Positions 62,071 through 64,000 of a stretch of 64,000 nt of DNA are shown piece after piece. The DNA is from Thysanoteuthis rhombus (taxonomy: Eukaryota; Mollusca; Cephalopoda; Oegopsida; Thysanoteuthidae), in NCBI GenBank assembly GCA_963457665.1, contig OY735215.1, forward strand, positions 30,307,041-30,371,040, in the 5' to 3' direction. The position numbers were made by a program, and so were the translations under genes. The notes under the pieces were generated by a model. It had not been told where the DNA came from. It saw only the letters and a program-made list of their open reading frames with translations, and did no database searches. Positions within the stretch are counted from its first letter, which is position 1; every line of letters begins with the position of its first letter.

Positions 62071-64000
62071 GGATTTTTTCCAATCTGTCACGAGCCAAAG
62101 ATTGAAGTTGGGGGAAGGTATATTATCTCTTAATGGGAATAGTTTACAACAGAAATAACAAATTAGATATCAAGTGCTGGTAAGACAGTTGACCCATTTC
62201 ATAGTATGGATGTTAAAAAAGGCATAATTACTGTTTCTTGCGTATTTTGTATATATTCAGCAGCTGCATCAGAAGATGCAAAAAAAAAAGAAGAAAAAGA
62301 AAAAAAAAAGAAACAGAAGTTAATACATTTATCAATAGAGATTAGAACCACCAGTACTATTGTATTGTAAAAATCGAATTGTTTCTAGCAAAAGAGAAAC
62401 TGAGCTCGTAATTTTTCATCCATGAATGAAGAACTATCACAAAAGATGCCTTACCAATGAAGTCGCACCAGAGTATACAACCTCTTCGTACTCAGGGATT
62501 AAACTCACAACAATGGCCAAGTGGGTAAAAGCATTAATTTAGAATATCCAGTAATCTGGCAAGCAAATGCTCAAATCTCTGGGCTTGGTAGAGCAAAAAT
62601 GGTAAAATACTCTGGTTCAGTATGGACAGCAGAATGATAATCTACCAACATGGACTGAATTAAAGGTTTAGTTCAAAATTCCCATCAGGTTATTAACCAT
62701 GACAGATACCTGGAGAAGGTCAGAAATGTGACTATAAAAACAAAAATGAGGAGATCAGTGGATAATAATTTCTCATCCCAAATATTCAGATGAAAATTTT
62801 CTTGTCAAATATATTTAGCCACTTGCAGTTTCTGTATAAGCAAAGGAAAAATCTTCTGTTAGTACAGTTAGGTACTGTTATTGAACAGTATGACATGAAT
62901 AGAGACAACATTCTCTGTGCCTAGTAGATTTCTGGTATCATGCCAATACTGACCGATGCCATAACACGCCATGTGACTACCACTGCAGTAAAACTAGAAT
63001 GAATGATTTATTTGTTAACATACAAGCATCACGATTGCAGCATGCCCAATGATATTAAATATCTTCTACAACAGAAGTTCAAGAGCTACATTAAAGTTAT
63101 TGAAATCAAGGTCACGAAGGAAGTCATATTCTTCAAACTACTAGAACCAATAAGTAAAAATTCACCAGTTTACGTACAAGAGAGACAAAAGATGTGGTTT
63201 ATTTGAATTTTAATCAATTCTTTTATACAAAGCCATCACTCATAAAGTATCAGGTTTCCCCACAAATGTGCAATAACATAGTTGCCAAAAGATCAATTGC
63301 TGATTTGGGGGACTAATGTAACCCGATATATCTAGTCAATTTATCAATGAGAAAGTCACCGAATCAGGATTTTTTTCATTGATGAGGTTAGCAACATTAT
63401 CTCCTCTAATTAGACTCCTTATCATCAAAAGGTTTCGAGACACATGAAAAATAAGGGGCAGTTAAAGTGGATTGATACCTTTCTCAAAACTACTGGCATG
63501 CAAAACAATAGCCAACATTGAACTCTAGCAATGCTTTTAACAAAAAGCAGTAACAGGAGCTCAATTCAAAACTATTCTGATTGCTGCATATTTACTCAGT
63601 TTGAATTATCCAGCTTAATTAGCAACCTAAAGCACTGCCATTGTACATTGACTTACATGGCATTCCCTGCTATTTCTAACATCCATGCTACATCAAAAAC
63701 TAAGCTTCAAACTTAGTTCAACTATAGTTATAGTCCAGAGTGAGGAGTTAGTGAAGACACCATAAGGTTCTATGTTGTATTTCAGCTGTTCGTTAGATGA
63801 AACATAGTACTTCTGCACATTTTCAACAATAAGGTGACAAGTCGACAAAAATACCCATAACCTTTAACCTGTTGATTTTATTGTAACAATCTTTATGTCA
63901 TTTGTAAGAAGCAAGACAGCAGAAAATTCTGATAACAAAATTATTTGCATCTACAATGCAAACCTGGAGATATTTGCGGATGAAAGTACAAAATGGAGTG

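Larger units (their letters stand above)
49697..64000 (-). other. Intron or 5' flank upstream of the MRTO4 exon
   Basis: Sequence preceding the acceptor of the 49593 exon in the direction of transcription. The N-terminal MRTO4 exon (short, lysine-rich) was not recognised, so this is probably intron for at least 14.3 kb. It contains long A-runs (50405, 51748, 58206, 61678), a diverged satellite, a truncated RTE LINE with target duplications, and two copies of a short structured motif. Stretches 51800-57200 and 60290-61390 show only AT-rich non-coding sequence and simple runs. 61440-64000 likewise shows nothing I can name. Confidence 0.6.

Overview
This is an AT-rich metazoan (intron-bearing eukaryotic) genomic window that is almost entirely intron and repeat. 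The only host gene I can support is MRTO4, the nucleolar ribosome-assembly factor related to ribosomal stalk protein P0. It lies on the minus strand. Two consecutive internal exons are visible, at 49593-49696 and 17209-17358. They join in frame across a split arginine codon and are separated by one intron of about 32.2 kb. Start and end exons of MRTO4 were not found, so the flanking sequence (1-17208 and 49697-64000) is read as further intron or as sequence beyond the gene. No bacterial-style genes, CRISPR array or tRNA gene is visible.

The organism cannot be named from this sequence. Very long introns, long A/T and TA simple repeats, a C2H2 zinc-finger relic and several classes of decayed non-LTR retrotransposon fit an invertebrate such as a mollusc or another lophotrochozoan. 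The well-known tRNA-derived SINEs of octopus and squid were not recognised, so a cephalopod origin is possible but unproven.

Layout: 1-17208 is intron or 3' flank with microsatellites, a long purine tract (11090-11173) and a pogo/Tigger-like terminus (13935). 17209-17358 is an MRTO4 exon. 17359-49592 is the giant intron. It holds a CR1/L2-type LINE tail (20358-20455), a hAT-like terminus (32811), a 5S-rRNA-derived element (44575-44660), a degenerate C2H2 zinc-finger array (46985-47525) and, just behind it, a broken LINE reverse transcriptase (47756-49140) containing a five-copy 37-bp tandem repeat. 49593-49696 is the upstream MRTO4 exon. 49697-64000 is intron or 5' flank. It holds a diverged satellite of about 128 bp (57230-57840) with repeated AGGTCA motifs, and a 5'-truncated RTE-type LINE tail (59867-60250) flanked by 33-bp target-site duplications. 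It also has two of the three dispersed copies of a short CTGAAGAA...GAAA motif; the third is in the giant intron.

No multi-gene system is present. The most useful observations are the MRTO4 exon pair with a 29-nt U-tract just downstream of its 5' splice site, a roughly 7:1 strand bias of long A-runs over T-runs that follows the direction of MRTO4 transcription, the 5S-derived element, the satellite with nuclear-receptor-like half-sites, and the clean LINE insertion with duplications.
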